DNA of 64,000 nt from Boesenbergia rotunda (lineage: Eukaryota; Streptophyta; Magnoliopsida; Zingiberales; Zingiberaceae), in assembly GCA_024364735.1 (NCBI GenBank), contig JAGFNQ010002315.1, forward strand, positions 106,265 through 170,264. The letters run 5' to 3'. The translations under genes and the position numbers were made by a program. Shown here piece after piece: positions 61,101 to 64,000 of the stretch (the first letter of the stretch is position 1; each line of letters opens with the position of its first letter). The notes under the pieces were generated by a model. It had not been told where the DNA came from, did not search any database, and saw only the letters and a list, made by a program, of their open reading frames with translations.

Positions 61101-61866
61101 AGATAAACCTTGCAGTTTCTTCGCCAGTGACCCTCCTTGCCACAATGATGGCAAGTTCCTTTTGGTTTCTTTTCAGTCTTTTTGGCCTTTTTCTTCTTCC
61201 CTTTATTCTGTTCTTTGGCCTTCCTCTTAGAACCTTTCTTCGAGGAACCAACTAACAGTACCGTCTTTTGATCCGGCTTTACAGAAGGCTCCACAGTCTT
61301 CAGCAGGTTGAGCAACTCAGGAATGGTAGTCTCTAGTTTGTTCATCCGATAGTTCATCACAAATTGTGAATAACTTTTGGGCAAACAACTCAGAATTAAG
61401 TCAATACTTAGTTCATGATCCATTGCAAAACCGAGTGTGCTCAGTCGCTCAATGTACCCCAACATCTTTAACACAAACTGCGAGGCAGAAGTGCCTTCCT
61501 GCATCTTAGTGGTGAAGAGGAGTCTGGAGACTTCGAACCTTTCGGATCTCGCCTGCTCTTCAAACAACTCATGAAGATGGAAGATGATGGTATAAGCATC
61601 CATATGCTCATGCTGCTTTTGCAACTCAGGTACCATAGAGGCTAGCATGATGCAACTCGCAAGTTCAGAATCGGTCACATGTTTCTGATAGGCCACTAGC
61701 TGGTCTGGAGTTGCACCTTCGGAGGATGGTTGGGAAGTTGATCTTCAAGGACATAGGCAAGCTTCTCTGCCTTGAGGACTATCCTCAGGTTTCGAAGCCA
61801 GTCCATGAAGTTTGGCCCAGTCAGTTTATTGGTGTCCAAAATGGAACGCAAGTTTAGAGAAGACAT
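58140..61866 (-). pseudogene. Defective Copia gag-pol
   Basis: Gag starts at 61866 and is frameshifted near 61735 (residue about 44). The frame then runs 61696-60152 through gag, the zinc knuckle CHHCGKEGHWRRNC (61153-61112), protease (VLDTGCSSHICND) and integrase (HCRLGH, HTDVCGPM, FIDDHSR). At about 60155 the match jumps from YLNN to the segment before MMNHATLPKSFWG, so about 30 residues with the third catalytic Glu are missing. A Trp-to-TGA stop and a second gap (about 59395) remove the start of reverse transcriptase. YVDDILLIGND is kept. RNase H keeps GYTDASF but has an in-frame gap after VADST (about 58462) where relatives have TEAEY. It cannot encode a working polyprotein. Confidence 0.9.
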
Positions 61867-63588
61867 GATCGAGTGATTATCCTAGAAATACAAATTGAGC
61901 TTATGTGAGAAGAATGATTAAAGAATGTATCAACATACATTAATAAAATCCTATTTATTTTTCAAATTGAATAACCCTTTTTATCAATTCGGGAGATCGT
62001 AGGAACATCTCCAAATAGGTTGATATCCAACCATAGATAAGAACCACCATGGCTGTGGCCATCAAGTTTTTCTTAGCTATGAAGGTAGGTAATTATACCG
62101 ATTACATATCACATATATGTAACTATCACTTTATGCTATCAACTAATTGAATGTTTGCATAAATCATTGGGTTGTTAACTCATTAACAAGTATGCAACAT
62201 TATACATAGCACCCAATTGCACCTCTCTTTACATCGACCTTGGCTGTGGCACAACAAATCGATGCTCCAAGCTTAAGGCTGACCCATTAATCAAGAAATA
62301 GTTTTAATATGGTTGGAGCTCATTCAACCGTTTAGTCAGGCTTGGATGTGTCCAACAACCAAAACTAAGGATTGACCTCTGACTCCAACTATATTATTCA
62401 TAAACTAATTCCATGGTTTGAACATGTTGAGGTTCAAGCTGGGCATGGATGTGTCCATCAACCCAAACAAGAAACAAAACTCCGATTCTAACCATATTAA
62501 TGGAAGGTGTTGGCCTTAATATTTTGTAAGGGGTTTTGGGTCTCATCCTTTCCTTTTAATGCACATTCATGACATATAATTATGTCATGACTAACGATTT
62601 CCTTAATAAAGTATGTATGTGACTTAATTTATCAAGTCCCATGAATTGAATTAGGAACCGGATTTCCTAATTCTAATTTCATACTTTATTAAAGGAATTG
62701 TTTTGGGAAACAATTTCCTAAATTGTCATAATCAATTTCGGAAATAATATGTTTAAGACTTTGATTTCTCTAAATCAAATCTTATTAAATTAAGAGACAA
62801 TTCCCTTAATTCAACCACATATTATTTTCATGAAAATCTCATTTAAGAAACTCTATAGGAAACCATTTTCCTAATTAATTTTGGAGACAACAATATGTAA
62901 GAGCATCACCTCTTAAATCATATTTTATTCATGGATTTAATTAATTACAACAAATCGTTTTCTAAGGGTGGCTCCCCGAGGCTCAGATACCCAAAGAAAA
63001 GTAATTTATCGTAAATCCAATTTGGTCCGCTTCGGAAGCGTAACCAAATTAAACATGACAATTTCATTTAAAATTGGAAATTAAATTACAACAACTAACT
63101 TTAAATTGGACGGCTCCCCGAGGCTCAATCCAAAATAAAGAATTTTGTTGTCAATTTAAAAACCAATTCAAATTTAATTGTCAATTAATTGTCCATAAAT
63201 TTGTCTAGACTTTCTTGAAAGAAAGTGCCCAAAATTGCGAGATTTCATAATAGGTTTTCAGAATAATTGTAAGTTTCTGGTACAAAGAAAACTTACATAT
63301 TTCCAAAATTAGAAAATTTTTAAAATAGAAAATTTGAAAATTTTTAAAATAGAAAATTTCCAAAATTGGAAAGTTTCCAAAGATGGGAAGTTTTCACAAT
63401 TATCATAAAATTTCAAAAACTAGGATATTTCAAACGTTTGCGAAATTTCATGAGGATTTCCAAACTTTGAAATTCCTAAATCTAAAACTTATAATAATTG
63501 GAAAATTTCCATAATTGAAAATTTTTCCAAAATTGAGATTATGACAAAGTTTTCCGCAAAACAATTATATGATTATGTCGAACACTAA
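61867..63588 (-). other. Long untranslated leader of the Copia element
   Basis: 1.7 kb between PBS and gag. Contains paired blocks such as GGCTCCCCGAGGCTCA (62971-62986 and 63111-63126) and, at 63230-63540, a run of AAATTTCCAAAATTGG-like repeats. Packaging signals may lie here. No frame. Confidence 0.7.
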
Positions 63589-63603
63589 CCGACTCTGATA
63601 CCA
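63589..63603 (-). other. Primer-binding site for initiator tRNA-Met
   Basis: The minus strand reads TGGTATCAGAGTCGG, one base after the 5' LTR. The first 11 bases are the standard plant PBS. Confidence 0.9.
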
Positions 63604-63604
63604 C

Positions 63605-64000
63605 TGTTGGGACCGGGTGCATGTTGACAAGGATACGGGTTCGTAAAATTTTAAATTTTTACGTGCAGCGGAAGAATTAGCATAAAATAATTTCTCAAAT
63701 TATTTTAACCACGTATCTAGCATGCAACCTTATGATGTGTGGACATGATCATAAATTAAAACTTTGCGGAAAAGTAAACTAATTTACTTAGTACCTCGCG
63801 TAACTCGAAGTAAGGGACGAGATCCAACCGTAGCGTCCCTTGGAAATTCCGCCTCTATTCGCGTCCACGCCGAGTTCTCTTCGGGATGACTTCGCAAAGC
63901 CACGAGTTTTGTGTCGACGAGAACTACTAGATTCTCCAAAGACACAACTAGAAAATCAAGAGAGAAGGATAGAAACTAACCACCAAGTAACGGAATCAAA
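63605..64000 (-). repeat. 5' LTR, partial (396 bp in window)
   Basis: Its U5-side 396 bp match 55877-56272 except for three bases. The remaining 1.85 kb lie beyond the window. Confidence 0.95.

Larger units (their letters stand above)
55877..64000 (-). mobile_element. Copia LTR retrotransposon (Angela/BARE type), cut by the window end
   Basis: Two direct LTRs start TGTTGGGACCGGGTGC at 55877 and 63605. PBS, long leader, gag, integrase, reverse transcriptase, RNase H and polypurine tract appear in Copia order on the minus strand. Gag begins MSSLNLRSILDTNKLTG, typical of the Angela/BARE lineage, and 2.2-kb LTRs fit that group. The internal region is defective in several places. The left-flank pentamer is GCTTG; the right flank is outside the window. 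Confidence 0.95.

Overview
The window is nuclear DNA of a flowering plant. Genes have GT-AG introns, the products are plant-type, and the repeats are typical of plants: Copia and Sirevirus LTR elements, Au SINEs, an RTE-type LINE, hAT and Tourist MITEs, and a Mutator-like element. A monocot seems likely from overall resemblance, but the species cannot be fixed from sequence alone. No rRNA, stand-alone tRNA or CRISPR features were seen.

Layout. 1-11.6 kb is nested mobile DNA: a Copia gag remnant split by a hAT MITE, then CACTA-like subterminal repeats around a Sirevirus remnant whose leader holds a Gypsy-type solo LTR (2,195 bp, CTTAT duplications). 11.6-30.6 kb is one minus-strand gene of 11 exons for a mitochondrial elongation factor P; its exons sum to exactly 243 codons, one exon is 14 nt long, and its introns hold a LINE, SINEs and MITEs. 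30.8-32.4 kb holds two SINE copies and an AT-rich repeat. 32.7-35.8 kb is a two-exon AN1/C2H2 stress-associated zinc-finger gene. 37.2-38.6 kb has a MITE-like repeat, a Helitron-type 3' end and a (TA)n tract. 38.96-43.37 kb is PDX2, the glutaminase of vitamin B6 synthesis, in seven exons.

44.7-53.6 kb is the most striking part: an 8.84-kb Mutator-like element (MULE) with about 500-bp terminal inverted repeats. It carries a FAR1/MULE transposase broken by one in-frame TGA, and fragments of at least four unrelated host genes with introns intact: a CDKF/MHK kinase C-terminus, PDS5, a C2-domain protein and a mitochondrial DnaJ. The last two are fused at one junction. A 495-bp related mini-element lies directly to its left, and the mobile DNA sits among (AT)n/(AC)n microsatellites.

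54.0-54.4 kb is the last exon of an RTE1/TMEM222-like gene. From 55.9 kb to the window end is a minus-strand Copia element of Angela/BARE type with 2,243-bp LTRs that are almost identical (3 differences in 396 bp), yet its gag-pol is frameshifted, has stops, and lacks segments that carry catalytic residues. It is probably mobilised in trans.

The host genes (EF-P, SAP, PDX2, RTE1-like) are unrelated housekeeping or stress genes and form no cluster; the interplay visible here is between transposable elements and the introns and fragments of host genes.
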